Assembly: GCA_012295275.1 (NCBI GenBank)
Contig: CM022675.1
Location: forward strand, 15,081,963 to 15,144,462
From: Chrysomallon squamiferum
Taxonomy: Eukaryota > Mollusca > Gastropoda > Neomphalida > Peltospiridae
Direction: 5' to 3'
Length of the DNA: 62,500 nt
Each line of letters opens with the position of its first letter. Position 1 is the stretch's first letter. Positions 29,692-47,129 of the stretch are shown in pieces. The notes beneath the pieces were generated by a model. That model was given only the letters and a program-made list of their open reading frames with translations, ran no database searches and was not told the DNA's origin. The position numbers and the translations under genes were made by a program.

Positions 29692-30049
29692 GTGATACAT
29701 TTTCTACAGTTTAATAAGAGCGTTGACTTCTGTCAGTATCGACTAAATGTTTGATTTAGGAACAACAGAAATTCATTTTCATACGACAAACTCTTACCTT
29801 TACTCAAAATCATTATTACTGATTTTGTTATTATTAGTAGTAGCAGGAGTAGTTGTTGTTGTTGTAGCAGAAGAAGTAGTAGTAATAGTGGTAGCAGTAT
29901 CAGTATTATTCATTTATTTATTTATTTATTTATTATTATTATTATTATTTTATTATTATTGTTTTTTTAATTTTTTTTAATATTAATAATTTATTTATTT
30001 ATTTTATTTTATTTTTTTGTGCCGTTATTATTTTTTTTTTCCGTTAACA

Positions 30050-30085
<36 letters not shown>

Positions 30086-31090
30086 TTGTTTTTTTTATTT
30101 TTTTTAATATTAATAATTTATTTATTTATTTATTTATTTATTTATTTTTTTTTTTTTTGTGCCGTTATTATTTTTTTTTTTCCGTTAACAATCAACAATA
30201 GCTTAACAAATTTACACGTCGCGAACATTTACTAAAAGGTGCATTACAAATTAGAAAATAAAAAGAACAAGTGTGTCAGTGTTTATTCGGTTTACAGAAA
30301 ACAGAAATAACAATTATTACTCAGTGGCATAATTTGTTGGGTTCAGGAAGCTATGGACAGACTAACAGATGAATCTGATATGGAACAGATGCTTTGAGTG
30401 AAATATCTGTGACAGAGGAAGAAGCGGTTACCATGTTCCTGTTCACAATTAAATCAAGATTACGTTTGGCACACGCCATGTTGGACAAACCTGAAATTAC
30501 CACAGAGAGAAATAACAAAGTGTCCTGTGTCTCGTCGTCATACTCAGTGGTTCTGCTCTGCCTTCAATTTCACATTAACTTTTCTTTCATTTCTTTTTTA
30601 ACTAAACGAAGAAAAAAATGAATAACATGGTGTGAAGGAAGTTAAATTTGGAATCGTTCAAGTGTTGAATTTCAGGTAGTTTTTGTGTTCCTTGCCCAGG
30701 GCACAAATCATTTTAGCATGACACAACAACACTGTGTTATGTGACCAGTTATTACAGACATTTTTTACTTTTATCATCTGTTTCTGATGGAATGTAATAC
30801 ACAAACTGTAAATAAAAATTAGAGTAACCTTACTCTTTTAACACCCTGGAATAAAATAGCCATTAATCCTTAAATTGATTTTAAATAAAATCATCCAACT
30901 GCCTAAGGGAATCGACAGTAATAAATTAAATTACATTTCAAAGTTTTTTGCGCATGACAGTTTCATGCAGTGTAAAATTTTCGCTGTATGAGTTTTATAT
31001 ATATATTGTCATCATTATTATTTTATATCTTATCACAATTATATTGCGTTAAAAAAAGTTTCTTGTCACTCTTCTAGAAATAAATATAAT
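28895..31090. other. gene-free stretch with repeats
   Basis: (AAT)n(GAT)n occupies 29594-29690. AT-rich sequence at 29835-30195 contains a diverged tandem duplication (29959-30052 and 30087-30192) ending in GTGCCGTTATTA, a T run and CCGTTAACAAT. The 75-codon frame at 30394-30621 has no recognisable domain. Confidence 0.6.
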
Positions 31091-31232
31091 ATAGTATAGT
31101 ACAGTACAGTACAGTACAATACAGTACAGTACAGTACAGTACAGTACAGTACAGTACAGTACAGTACAGTACAGTACAGTACAGTACAGTACAGTACAGT
31201 ATAGTATAATATAATATAATATAATATAATAT
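31091..31232 (+). repeat. (ACAGT)n pentanucleotide array passing into (ATAAT)n
   Basis: About 22 units of ACAGT are flanked on both sides by ATAGT and ATAAT variants, indicating point mutation and spread within one array. Confidence 0.97.
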
Positions 31233-32911
31233 TAAATTATATTAAAATAAAAAATAAAAAACAATAATAAAAAAAATAATGAATTCACAGGAATTAAATA
31301 ATAGGAAAGAATGACATTAGGAAAAACAGCTCAAGAAAAAAAGCCAGGCACAATGAATAAAAATAAAAAATAAAAAATAAACTGAATTTTTTAAACCTGA
31401 AATAGTACGTTGATCTGATCTATATGATCAAATTTATACAAATCTTTACAACTGCTCATAATATTTTGTTTCAATAAATATATCTTATTCTCAACTAATT
31501 TTCAACCAGAAGTTGATTACTATATCTCTTTATATATTAAACTGTTCGTATTTTTATCATATATATCAGCTATATTGGTCAGTAAAAATATATTTATTTG
31601 TTAATTTTCTTATAATCAGCCAGATATATTAGTCATTATAATTTATTTATTTGTTTATTTTTTTGTTTTTTATTTTTGTTTTTCTGTTTGTTTGATCTTT
31701 ATTGGAAATTTTTGGTTCATTACATTTTTGATGTCAGTTACTAAAAAATATATATTTGTTAATTTTATCATAATCAGATGTTTGTAGCATTAACGTATTT
31801 ATAATGTTCTTGTAAGCAGATCGCTTGGTTAGTATCCAATACACCTGTCAATGTTCTCACAATGTTCACTTGATCATTTAAAAGTATTTATTTATTCACA
31901 TTTGCATTGTTTGGTATTTCAAAAAAATGTGACATTGTTATGAGAAGTTTAGAGGTTTTTGTGTTGACGACTGAAAAAGCTGATGTTGTTGTAAGCCCGT
32001 TGCTAGTGTTGCGCCGTCCCTTTTGAGAAAGTAAAGTTTTCAAATCACCCACTGCTCCCTCGCCGGAATCTCACAAACGTTTTATAACGAAACACAGTGC
32101 AAGATACATAATTTTATATATATACAGAGATAGACACAAAGACAATTATTAAAATGTTCTGTGTCATCACTATCGCTGCTCCTACTTCTACTACTTTTAT
32201 TTCTTCCACAACAGCTGTAATAATAATAATACTAATAAGAAGAAGAAGAAGAAGAAGAAGAAAAAAAACAACAACGACAATAATGAAATCAGTAATTGTT
32301 GGTTTATTTGAAACGAGAACGAATCGAACTGTATTTAATAAAATAGATGATCATTTCAACATACTTTAGCAAAATATATATTTTTTTAAATCGATATGGC
32401 GAACATTAATTCACTATTGTGAGTTATCAGTGCACCATAAACCAAATCAGCTTGTTGGCAGAGTGTTTCTGACAAAACACGATCACTGATTAAACAAATA
32501 AATTTTCATAGGTGCAAATTTCTCTTGGGGAAACAAACTTTGCTGTAGGACAAGTAGCCTGACTCCAGCTTTTATTGCCTTCTTGTGCTTGCCAACTTCT
32601 TTACAAAGACTTTTAATGAAATCTCAGCAAATATAGCACCCGAGGTGCTCGAAAACATGCAGGATGTAGCAAGTTCAATAAATCGCCGTCGAAGTGGAAT
32701 TGCACGTTAATAAAATTTACGACGTCTACAACGTTCTCACAAAATGTCGTAATTCGTGATAGTGGCCCGTCTAGAGAGCTATCACGCCCTTGAGTTAATA
32801 TGTCATAACAACAACAATAATAATAATAATAATCTTGATTATGACGATGCATTTTCTTTTGTTTAATAAAGTGTCTACTAAATTTTTAATTTGCTAATCA
32901 CAGAACTTCAT

Positions 32912-32942
<31 letters not shown>

Positions 32943-33086
32943 GCAGACAATGATGACGATCATAATAAGGGGTGGAAAAGTGGTGTTACAATAATAACAG
33001 TGAAAACCGGTATTATTAGTAATAGAAGTATTAGTATTATATAGTAGTAACAGCTGAACGATTAGAAATATCAAAAATAGTTTCCA
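31233..33086. other. gene-free stretch
   Basis: AT-rich, with (AAG)n at 32238-32265 and (AAT)n patches at 32812-32835 and 32913-32943. GC-richer sequence at 32530-32790 is not recognised. Confidence 0.5.
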
Positions 33087-33460
33087 GTTGTAGCAGTAAA
33101 AGCAGTAATCATTGTTGTAGTATTAGTAACAGTGGTTGGTGTTACAGTAAAAGCAGTAATCGTTGTTGTAGTACTTGTTGCTGTTACAGTAAAAGCAGTA
33201 ATCGTTGTTGTAGTACTTGTTGCTGTTACAGTAAAAGCAGTAATCGTTGTTGTAGTACTTGTTGCTGTTACAGTAAAAGCAGTAATCGTTGTTGTAGTAC
33301 TTGTGGTTGCTGTTACAGTAAAAGCAGTAATCGTTGTTGTAGTACTTGTTGCTGTTACAGTAAAAGCAGTAATCGTTGTTGTAGTACTTGTGGTTGGTGT
33401 TACAGTAAAAGCAGTAATCGTTGTTGTAGTACTTGTGGTTGGTGTTACAGTAAAAATAAC
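33087..33460 (+). repeat. 42/45-bp minisatellite, seven full copies
   Basis: Full units start with GTTACAGTAAAAGCAGTAAT at 33141, 33183, 33225, 33267, 33312, 33354 and 33399; a partial unit starts at 33444 and a diverged one precedes 33141. Unit length is 42 bp or, with an extra GTG or GTT triplet, 45 bp, so one frame stays open as a 14-15-residue hydrophobic repeat. Confidence 0.95.
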
Positions 33461-34672
33461 ATTATTTGTTAATTTGTTCAGTATTTTATCTTTTTGCTTT
33501 ATGTTATTTTAAATGTTCTTGTTTTTAAAATAAACCCTGAATTCAGTTATTAGAAGGAATGAATTATTTAACTGGGACAAAATTCAGTAAAAATTACAAT
33601 AATCCCGTTATTTATTTGTTCTATTCTATTATTTCTTTTTCTAGAAAATAGGGATACAATATTTTAATTGAGTACTTGTATGATAGTGATTCAGTAATAA
33701 GGAAATCTCGTTTGTTTTTAAAATAACTGATTTCTACCACACTGAAATCCTCGCCTCTTTTCTGAAAACCTGTTAATGTAGTTGTTTTATTATTGGTAAT
33801 GCGTCCACTGCTATTACTATTACTAGTGCTACTGGTACTATTGCTAGTGCTACTGGTACTATTACTAGTACTACTAGTATCATTACTATAACAATACCAT
33901 TTATTACCACCATTACTACTTCTGTCATAACTACAGATATTACCTACTAGCTATATTACTATTGCTACACTACTGTTACTACTGTGTACCTGTTTTAATA
34001 ACTAATAATGTTGCTGTTACTGCTACACCACTACTACAGCTACTATTATACAACAAAGTAGTGCTGTATTTCGATTAATACGAAAGAAACATGATCATTC
34101 ACGAAATGACGTTATAGTTTGTCACTGAGGTAGTTTCGTCTTTTTGAGACAAACAGCGCTGCACGAGGTGGATCGCCGCGTAAGGTTTTGTAGTGACTGG
34201 CCAGGAATTTACAACTTGCCACTTTTTTGTGGGAACATCTGAAGTGAAGTATATTGTACAGTTTGATTAACGGTAAGACAATTTCGTATTATGTAAAGCT
34301 TGTTTATTGTTTTGTGTATATCAATGAACGCAAGCGGCAAAAACGTCACTATCATTAATGCGGCCATTAAGCCTCGACAAAACATGTTTTATGTCCACGC
34401 TCCCGTATTGCGATAAATCCGCCACAAATTGTTATCATATCATAAAAGGTCATTTCTTCCACTGTAAAATCTTTACGAATAGTGAAAAGTGCATTACTTT
34501 TTAAATTTATTCGTAACTAAAATTATAACTCTTTAGACTTTAAATTAAAGTTTAATCACAAAATATTAAAATATGGCTTATTTTACTAATAATTATGGTA
34601 TCATTTGCAAATAACAGGTTTGCGAGATTTGAGAAGGAAAAAAAAGAAAGATTTTAGTATCAGAGTAAATCG

Positions 34673-34713
<41 letters not shown>

Positions 34714-35187
34714 GCGGATATAGCTACACATTACATCATTAAGACAATCTTGTTTTCCAGTCGCGTGACCTTTGTGACACAGAATATAGTGTAACAAAAG
34801 AAAACATTTATAGTACAACAAAAGAAAACATTGTTTAACATTAATTCTGCAAGCCCGCATTGCTCCAGATTCGACTTTAAAAAAACTTTTAAAAGATTTT
34901 TCAGTATCTCATCTCCAGAAAATATCGCTTTAGTAACGTCCGAAGACCGGCTAAGTTGATTACTGAATAATTCTGATGATCGGTGGACGCCTCAAAGCAG
35001 CAGGATAAAGTTTATTCACATTTCTCAGTGTGGAAAATTCCTAACCGCCGAAGCGCAAACAGCCAATTGCAAATCATTTGCTGATCACGTGAGTTTTCAT
35101 TCTTTAAATTTTTTAATTCATTCTTTAAACTTTTTAATATTTTTAAAAAATTTGTTTTTAATGAATTTTATTTATTTATTTATTTAC

Positions 35188-35237
<50 letters not shown>

Positions 35238-36823
35238 GGAAGTAAAACATTCAGCTAAATTAAATACGTTTCGTAGTTCTTCATATTTACAATTACTGTT
35301 ACAGTTATTGCAATTTCTTCTGTTACGACTACTACAGTAGGCCATTACACAGAAAGTTATAAGCGGGGCTGCGTAATCGACGGCCCAAAGGGTCGGTGTT
35401 GCTACGGCATGCCACACTCGAAATGTTTTGTGTTTTTGTGGGGGGGAGTTTGTCTTTTATATATGTGTGTGTGTGTGTGTCTAGAATACTGTAGATGCAG
35501 TTTCCTGCATTCTGGGAAGAACTGGCTATGAAGACTTTGGAGGGTGCGTACGCACACCACGCATGAACATTTAGCGTACGTGCCTGTACTACTACTACTA
35601 TTGCAGCCACTACTACTAATAAAGTAACCATATTACTAAATCAAGTACTAAACACGTTTAAGTTATAATAGCTGATAGGTTTCATTGTTAACTGTAGGTT
35701 TTACTATAGTTTTAAGTAATTCTGTAAATGTATATAAGTTTAATGATAATTTGTTAGTTAATTACTGTTTATGATTAGTTAATTACGGTGTAGCTTTAAG
35801 TCTATACTGTTTAGGTTTAGCTATATAAATTTTTACTTTTCAGATTTAATTGATAAATATACATATTTTAACTAGTTATTATATAAGTTTAAATGAGAAC
35901 ACTACAAGTTTTACTGATAATTGAACAAGTTTTACTGAAAACTTAACAGGCTTAAGTGACTATTAAAAATATATAAAATTCCACAAAGTTCCTGTCGGAA
36001 GCGATTCATCATAAAACTATATTTGTAAATTCTAGAATTGAGAAAAGTGAAATGTTGCTTCTCTTCCTACCCTCGAGAAGGATTAGCATGGATTAGTGAA
36101 GATTATCAGCCGTGCGACGCTCGTGTTCATGTTGTGGTATGTTAGTTGGCGTTAATACAAATACTTCCTCACTGAACTGAAGAGCGCAGAAAGAATTCGC
36201 GTTTGTTTGAAAATCAATTTTTTCTCCGTGACATTTCGTGTTGTTTGAAGACGTCAGGCAAGTTTAATAACTTTGCTCTAGCCATTGTTTACAACTGACA
36301 CATGTAACACTGCTGTATAACGAGGTAATTAGAGCCGAACCTTACTCCGGTAATTACTTTGCAAAACACGGTTCACTGAAATTGTGCATTTTGTTTACAT
36401 ACCTTGAAAGACATACTTAGAAAATAATAACATTACAACATTATGTCTATTTACAGATAGAAAGTGGACAATATTTACGTATATCGGAATGTTTATAGTA
36501 CCAAGTCTCTATTTACATGAGTGTTTGCACCTTCTATAATTAAAAAGAAACTATGGTCGATATTATTTCAAGACTTAATTTTCCAGTTGCTTTTATGAAA
36601 GATATGTTTCTATATCTACCTCTACCTTTAGATGAAAACAAAACAGCAGTAACAAAAAAACTAAATAAAGACTTTAAAAAGTGACAAATGTTAAATGATG
36701 TTCACATATGGCATTTAAGCACACGAGAGAGAGAGAAAAACAAAAAATGTTACAAAAATCCTCAAAACAATCTCCCACTGACCTAAAATAATAAATAAAA
36801 AAAAAAAATAAAGTAATATGTAA
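33461..36823. other. gene-free stretch
   Basis: Contains TACT-type cryptic repeats (33800-34050), (AAT)n at 34672-34709, (TTA)n at 35171-35236 and a decayed AGTTTTACTG-type repeat near 35640-35960. GC-richer patches at 34080-34260 and 36050-36310 have no recognised gene. Confidence 0.5.
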
Positions 36824-40985
<4,162 letters not shown>

Positions 40986-40989
40986 AAAG

Positions 40990-41275
40990 TTAACTGATAT
41001 TCGCAGTAAAACTTCACAGAAAATCATCTGCCGGAAAGCACACAAGCGCTGACGTTTTATAACCCGCTTTCGGCGCCTTGGTCGGGTGTTATCAGGGTGG
41101 TTTTATGGCTGGTCGAGGCCACTCGGCGAGCTCATAGACGCTGATTTATGGAGGAGACTGTCGTTAACGACTTGTCGCTTGTTACTGTGTTGTCTGGAGA
41201 CTGGTGTTTCTGCACGCTGGTGTGAAAACACACCCAGTGTGAGAGTGACAGACAACAGTTTTATTTAGCATCTCT
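40990..41275. promoter_or_regulatory. GC-richer low-repeat island beside a satellite
   Basis: About 280 bp of complex sequence contains TTTTATGG and GATTTATGG (posterior-Hox/Cdx-like) and GGGTGGTT (Gli-like half). It is open for 60 codons in one frame without recognisable protein. It ends where the complex satellite begins. A candidate conserved non-coding element. Confidence 0.25.
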
Positions 41276-41309
41276 CTTCCTCGGGTCTGTACTCGCTGCT
41301 GACTTCGTT

Positions 41310-42145
41310 ACAGCTCACTGTTCACATCATCTACAACTCACTGCTCACATCATGTATAACTCACTTCATTTAATAACTCTCTGCTCACTTCATCTGTAAA
41401 TTACTAGTCACGTCTTCCATAACTCATCTGCACTCACTGTTCACATCATCTACAACTGACAGCTCACTTCATATATAACTCACTTCACGTCATATAACCC
41501 ACTACTCACTTCATCTACAACTGACAGCTCACTTCATATATAACTCACTTCACATGTCATATATAACTCACTACTCACTTCATCTACAATTGACTGCTCA
41601 CTTCATATATAACTCACTTCACGTCATATAACCCACTACTCACTTCATCTACAATTGACTGCTCACTTCATATATAACTCACTGTTTACTTCATCTACAA
41701 CTTACTGTTCTCTTCATCTAGAATTCACTTCTCTTCATCTATAACTCACTGTTTACTTCATCTACAACTCGCTGTTCTCTTCATCTAGAATTCACTTCTC
41801 TTCATCTATAACTCACTGTTTACTTCATCTACAACTCGCTGTTCTCTTCATCTAGAATTCACTTCTCTTCATCTATAACTCACTGTTTACTTCATCTAGA
41901 ATTCACTTCTCTTCATCTATAACTCACTGTTTACTTCATCTAGAATTCACTTCTCTTCATCTACAACTCGCTGTTCTCTTCATCTAGAATTCACTTCTCT
42001 TCATCTAGAATTCACTTCTCTTCATTTTGAACTCACTGTCTACATCATCTGCGACTTACTGTTCACTTCGTCTACAACTCACTGTTTACTTCATCTACAA
42101 CTTACTACTTACTTCATCTACAGCTCACTGTTTAACGTCATATAT
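41310..42145 (+). repeat. complex satellite of CACTTCATCTA-type units
   Basis: About 0.8 kb of units 20-33 bp long, variants of CACTTCATCTACAACTCACT and TCTAGAATTCACTTCTCTTC. Higher-order blocks of roughly 66 bp recur three times between 41700 and 41930. One strand is strongly depleted in G. Confidence 0.95.
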
Positions 42146-43461
42146 TATGGAGATGTATAGCAGCTTCTTAGGTGTGTTAGAGACAATAAAAACAAAAATG
42201 TTATAGAGAAACATTAATTATCTTTTTCTTTCTTTTTTGCTCTTTTTATTGTATCACCACACAGCATGCAGTATAAAACGTAGTACAACTAATACATGCT
42301 AATGCAATAAAATTCATGTCTCCAAATTATCAGTAGGAACTAAAACACATTTCTCGTAAATATTAAGAATATGGTAAGAAACATATAAGATATATAATGG
42401 TAAAAATAAAACAGAAAAATGAATAAAATCTTTGCATATTTTTACATTTTCTATTCCTAAAGAGTTATGATATTTTTAATTTTATACAAATAATTTTGTC
42501 CAAATATTCAATTTTCGTCAAAATTAATTGTTCCCTTATTTATCTATATTATAAAACATGTTCAGAACATTTTAGAATCCAGGTAAAGTTTGTTTTTGGT
42601 ATTTGCCTTTTGATTTATATATGTACTGCTTGGAAATATTAAATTGATTATATAATCTTTTTTTAGAATAATTTGGGTTGACTAAAATAATTATAATTTG
42701 TTTGTGCATTTATTTGAAGTCTCACTTCTGTTCTCAAAAATATCAGTTTGTACTAGTGTTCCAGAAGTCTGAACATGTTTACATAACCAAAAAATTTGCA
42801 TTTATCAGATGTCAAAATTCACATTTATCTTAATATTTTATACCATATAAAACCAAATGCTTATTTCTTATGATAAGTAACAAGATCTTTTACTGAAAAT
42901 ATCAAGGCCCTATGGTTGTAGTTAGCTTGAAGGGAGGAAGATTATATACTTTTTCACCATTTATCACAAGAACTTATCAAAAAAATTATGAACATCAGTT
43001 ATCTTACGCTGTACTTTTTTTTCTAATTTTATTTAAATATCATGTCTTTTTTAAATTGTAAAAAACAAAAAGTGTAAAAGAAACATACCTTTTCTACAAA
43101 TATAGTGTAATATAAGTAGTGGTAGTACTGAGTTTATATTTCTGGGTATATTTGTTCAAAAAGTAACTCAATGACTAAGAAGCTGATGGATACAAAGTAT
43201 GCGAAAATTTCCGGCACACCTTAGAAACATTGTTATCTCATTTGTCAGCTGACTTTAAAAACGTCTGCTGTAGTATACACGATGAATAATATTAAATAAA
43301 TATACACAGCTCAGTGGTGTGACGAAGCAAAGAAATATTTATTATTATTATTATTATTATTATTAATTTTATCATTATTATTATTATTTTTATTATTATT
43401 ATTATTAATTTTATCATTATTATTATTATTTTTATTATTATTATTATTAATTTTATCATTA

Positions 43462-43556
<95 letters not shown>

Positions 43557-44347
43557 TTTTTTTTTTTTTTTTTTCTTATTTTTTACCGTATAGTCACAAC
43601 AGTAGAATGATTCATCAACTTGTTGAAAATATAATTAATTTAAATAATTAGCTACAGTGTTGACGAGTTCAATGTTACATTTTTAATTCGATTGTTTATT
43701 TATTACTTTTGCTGTTGATGGAAAAAATGCTCGCATTAAAAAAGATAATAATAAATAAATTTTAGAAACTCAACAAAGTCCATTGGTAAAATTATGTGGA
43801 AATAAAAATTAATTTGACATACCTCATCGTATTATATCAAACTTATATAATATTTTGTTTAGCAATAGTAATACTGAGAGAAGAAACTCGTTATTCCGTG
43901 TAGCATTTTTACTTCTTTCTTTCTTATTTTCTTATTTTAACTATATGCATTCATCAAAGTGACAGTTATGGAAATTATATAATATAGACATAAGTGTATT
44001 ATTACTGTTCCATGTTTAGACGCGTTTTTTTATTTTTACCCTCATCGCTACAGTTCGTACGTATTCGTGAATATTCGTAAACAATGGTAATAATTTCATA
44101 TATAGAAAGTCGTGGGTGGTTGTAAGTTGTGTGCGAAGCTGCTAGAGTAATAATCAATTATCATTGTCACTCTAATGAGCGCGCGAAGTATTTGTAACAG
44201 AGAATTTACTAAAATAAGACTTAGAGAAAGCTGACACGTAGCTGCTAATCTGCCTGTCACCTTTGTTCTACTCACAAAGGAAATAGTTAAGTACATATCG
44301 CGCACGTCTTTCTGTGATTTGCTTCTTTTAAAGTTGACACATACTAG

Positions 44348-44425
<78 letters not shown>

Positions 44426-45095
44426 CTTCGTAATAACAAGTAAATATGTACTTTTTTACTGATAAGTTTGAAACCAAAATTGAATAAATGAACTGATTTA
44501 ATCAGTGGTTTAATACTTTCAGATTACTAATTGTGTCTACTGCTAGCGGCAATCTAAACAAGACCAATTTATCAGATTTTATTACAAAGCAGAACAGTCT
44601 TGATTTTAAGTTTGATAAACAAATTAAGAAACAGTTATAAAAATTTATATCAGACACTTAATACACGTTATTATTTGTTTTCAACTTATCGAGTATTTGA
44701 TTTTTTAAAATATGACTTTATTAATACCGACATAAAGTTTATACTGCGGCTCTATGATGTAATAAAGTTGCAGAATAACTCAGAACAACTTTTATTTAAT
44801 ACGTTCTAATTTTTTTGGATGTCTGGATTTTCTGTACGTAGATGAATATAGTCTATCAGCTCATTGAACGAGGCCTGGTACTAATGGAACCTTGATCTAG
44901 CGATAAACACAAAAATCTGTCTTATGTACCTCTTTAAAATGTTCAGTATCAATATTTTCAGTTCTGTCATCAAGGGTAATCTCTAGGCTTTGTAGCAAAA
45001 ACCCACGCTGCCGCCTTTAAAGTGCCACCATTGAAATTCTTTCAAATATAAGGCGCACATTTATAAGCCATTACGACTGATTTATCGTTTGTAGA
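42146..45095. other. gene-free stretch
   Basis: (ATT)n-rich sequence at 43337-43575 contains three ~58-bp higher-order units with ATTAATTTTATCATT and ends in a T run; (TG)n occupies 44350-44424. A GC-richer patch lies at 44100-44320. No gene is recognised. Confidence 0.55.
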
Positions 45096-45197
45096 TTTAT
45101 CCAGTTAGACGGTTGCGACTTACACTAATACGTCTGATCAGGCCAGACTAATGTGTTTTCATCTATGAGATTGTCCTCACAAAGGCTTGATCGAGCT
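45096..45197 (+). repeat. 102-bp duplicated segment, copy A
   Basis: The segment from TTTATCCAGTTAGACGGTTG to TTGATCGAGCT recurs at 46599-46700 in the same orientation without gaps; by eye 91 of 102 positions agree. The first 21 bp are identical. It is not a simple repeat. It may be a dispersed repeat fragment or a duplicated regulatory element of hh. Confidence 0.9.
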
Positions 45198-45719
45198 CCT
45201 AATTCCTCTAATTCCCTACCAATAGATTGTCTTGCCTGGCTGTGTTTGCATAGAAGGCTATTTGTCACGATTTTAAAACAAACTAATTTGATGTGCTCTC
45301 CAGACTCGAATCCTGTTATATAAACTCTATGTATTCAAACGATGCCGAATACCGACACAACACAGGAAACTTGTAGACATTTGACTTCTTTGTTTTATTT
45401 CATTTTTTGCATTTTCACACAAAGTTCCCGTATTTATTTAACACCAGCTACCTTTCTTCACCTTTAATATCACATTTAAATTTAAATATGTCATTCTTTA
45501 TAACCTTTTCGTTTTCAGCTACAACAACAACATCAACAACAACGACAACAATAATAATAACAGAACGAAGAAACAAATGAACAACTAAGTAAAAAAAAAT
45601 AATAAAAAAAAAAAAATATATAGCAAACAGACAAACCCCTAAACAGACAAACCTAAAAAGAAACTTCATTAAAGGTGTATTATTTTTAGAAGCGATTTCA
45701 AAGTTAAAAAATGTATTAT

Positions 45720-45910
45720 AATGGGCGTGTTATTGCATATTGAGTTCTGTGACCCTGGGGCTGGCTGGGAAACAAATATTGATTGTATGGGTTATGAGTG
45801 TTCAAGTAGTCCAGTGTTCGCCACGTCGCCTCCAACCGCGTCTCAAGTGGTCGCACACGACAGCATAGTTCACTTTTAACTGCTCCTCGTCAAACAGTGC
45901 ACTGCCAGTA
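45720..45910 (+). promoter_or_regulatory. GC-richer island with FoxA-, POU- and Nkx-like sites, 2 kb upstream of hedgehog
   Basis: This repeat-free block contains TATTGCAT (POU-like, 45731-45738), AAACAAATATTGATTG (45770-45785, two overlapping forkhead-like sites), TCAAGTAG (45802) and TCAAGTGG (45843, Nkx2-type). FoxA and Nkx factors are known regulators of hedgehog in midline tissue of several animals; function here is inferred from motifs only. Confidence 0.3.
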
Positions 45911-46598
45911 GGTATACGACTGTTATATTACTTGTTGTGTATCAGACTTGTTCATTAATATCCTCTACTTTCAACATGTAACCTTTATAACAGACTCTCA
46001 TCTCTTTCAGAGCACATTTATCTTAGCTCTTCATTATTCAGTTTATTAATAGATTCCCAGTATTTTACTACATCATGTATTTTCATTTAAAGTAGAATGT
46101 ACAACTTTATTTTATTATTTTTTAATTAAACAGTTTTCATTTATAAATAGAAGAATCACAGACACAAACGCACGCATATACATACACATACCATTCACAA
46201 CAATAATGTTCGAAATGCCGATTTACATAAAAGTTATTGAAAATAAAACGTATATTTAATACATTTAATAAATTATCCCTTTCGATATTTATCAACTTTG
46301 TAAATATTACTTTACTTTAAAAATGTGAACAGATAACAAAATGTTGTCTTTTTAAACGTTTTTTCTTTTGAATATGTTTTTGCTGCACCGTCGCTAGACC
46401 TCCTAAGACATACCACTTAATTAACAACATTCAGCAGCAGAATACAGCTGTTTATACACATCAGTTTGTAAATACTTGTTTAATATCTGGAGAAAATAAA
46501 GTAATTTATTAATTAATCAAATTAACCGTTCAATACACATTAACAAATCAGGATTTCCATACCTTGACGAAAAAAAAAGAGAAAAAAACGGAGAAAGT

Positions 46599-46700
46599 TT
46601 TATCCAGTTAGACGGTTGCAACTTACACTAATACCTCTGATCAGGTCGGCCTAATGTGTTGTCATCTGTCAGACTGTCCTCATAAAGGTTTGATCGAGCT
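46599..46700 (+). repeat. 102-bp duplicated segment, copy B
   Basis: This is the second copy of the segment at 45096-45197, 1.5 kb downstream and about 1.1 kb before the hh start codon. Differences are eleven substitutions and no indels. It is followed by GAT/TTA/GTA microsatellites from about 46712. Confidence 0.9.
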
Positions 46701-46740
46701 TACTGATACAGACGATGATGATGATGTTGATGATAATTAT

Positions 46741-46751
46741 TATTATTATTG

Positions 46752-46830
<79 letters not shown>
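46741..46830 (+). repeat. (ATT)n(GTA)n microsatellite
   Basis: Short TTA units lead into about 26 uninterrupted GTA units, 1 kb before the hh start codon. Confidence 0.95.
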
Positions 46831-46831
<1 letters not shown>

Positions 46832-47129
46832 TTCAGTTTTATCTGACTCATGGTAAATAATTAGTAACAACTATTACAAGATATGTTTTCCATGGCAAGG
46901 TGTTAAAAACAACAACAAAAAAAACCCCCCACTTTTCTATTAACAGATACACTAATTTATTCCTTTTTAATATATCATTACAAAATGAATTTTAATGCAC
47001 TAAACAAAAATCATTTATTATTATCATCAAAAGTAATGTTGTTTTTATTGGTGCTGTCGTCGCCGTCGTAATTTCTTTTGTAATGTTTTCTGTTATACCT
47101 GTTTATTCTTTAATCAAGTAAAATATGAT

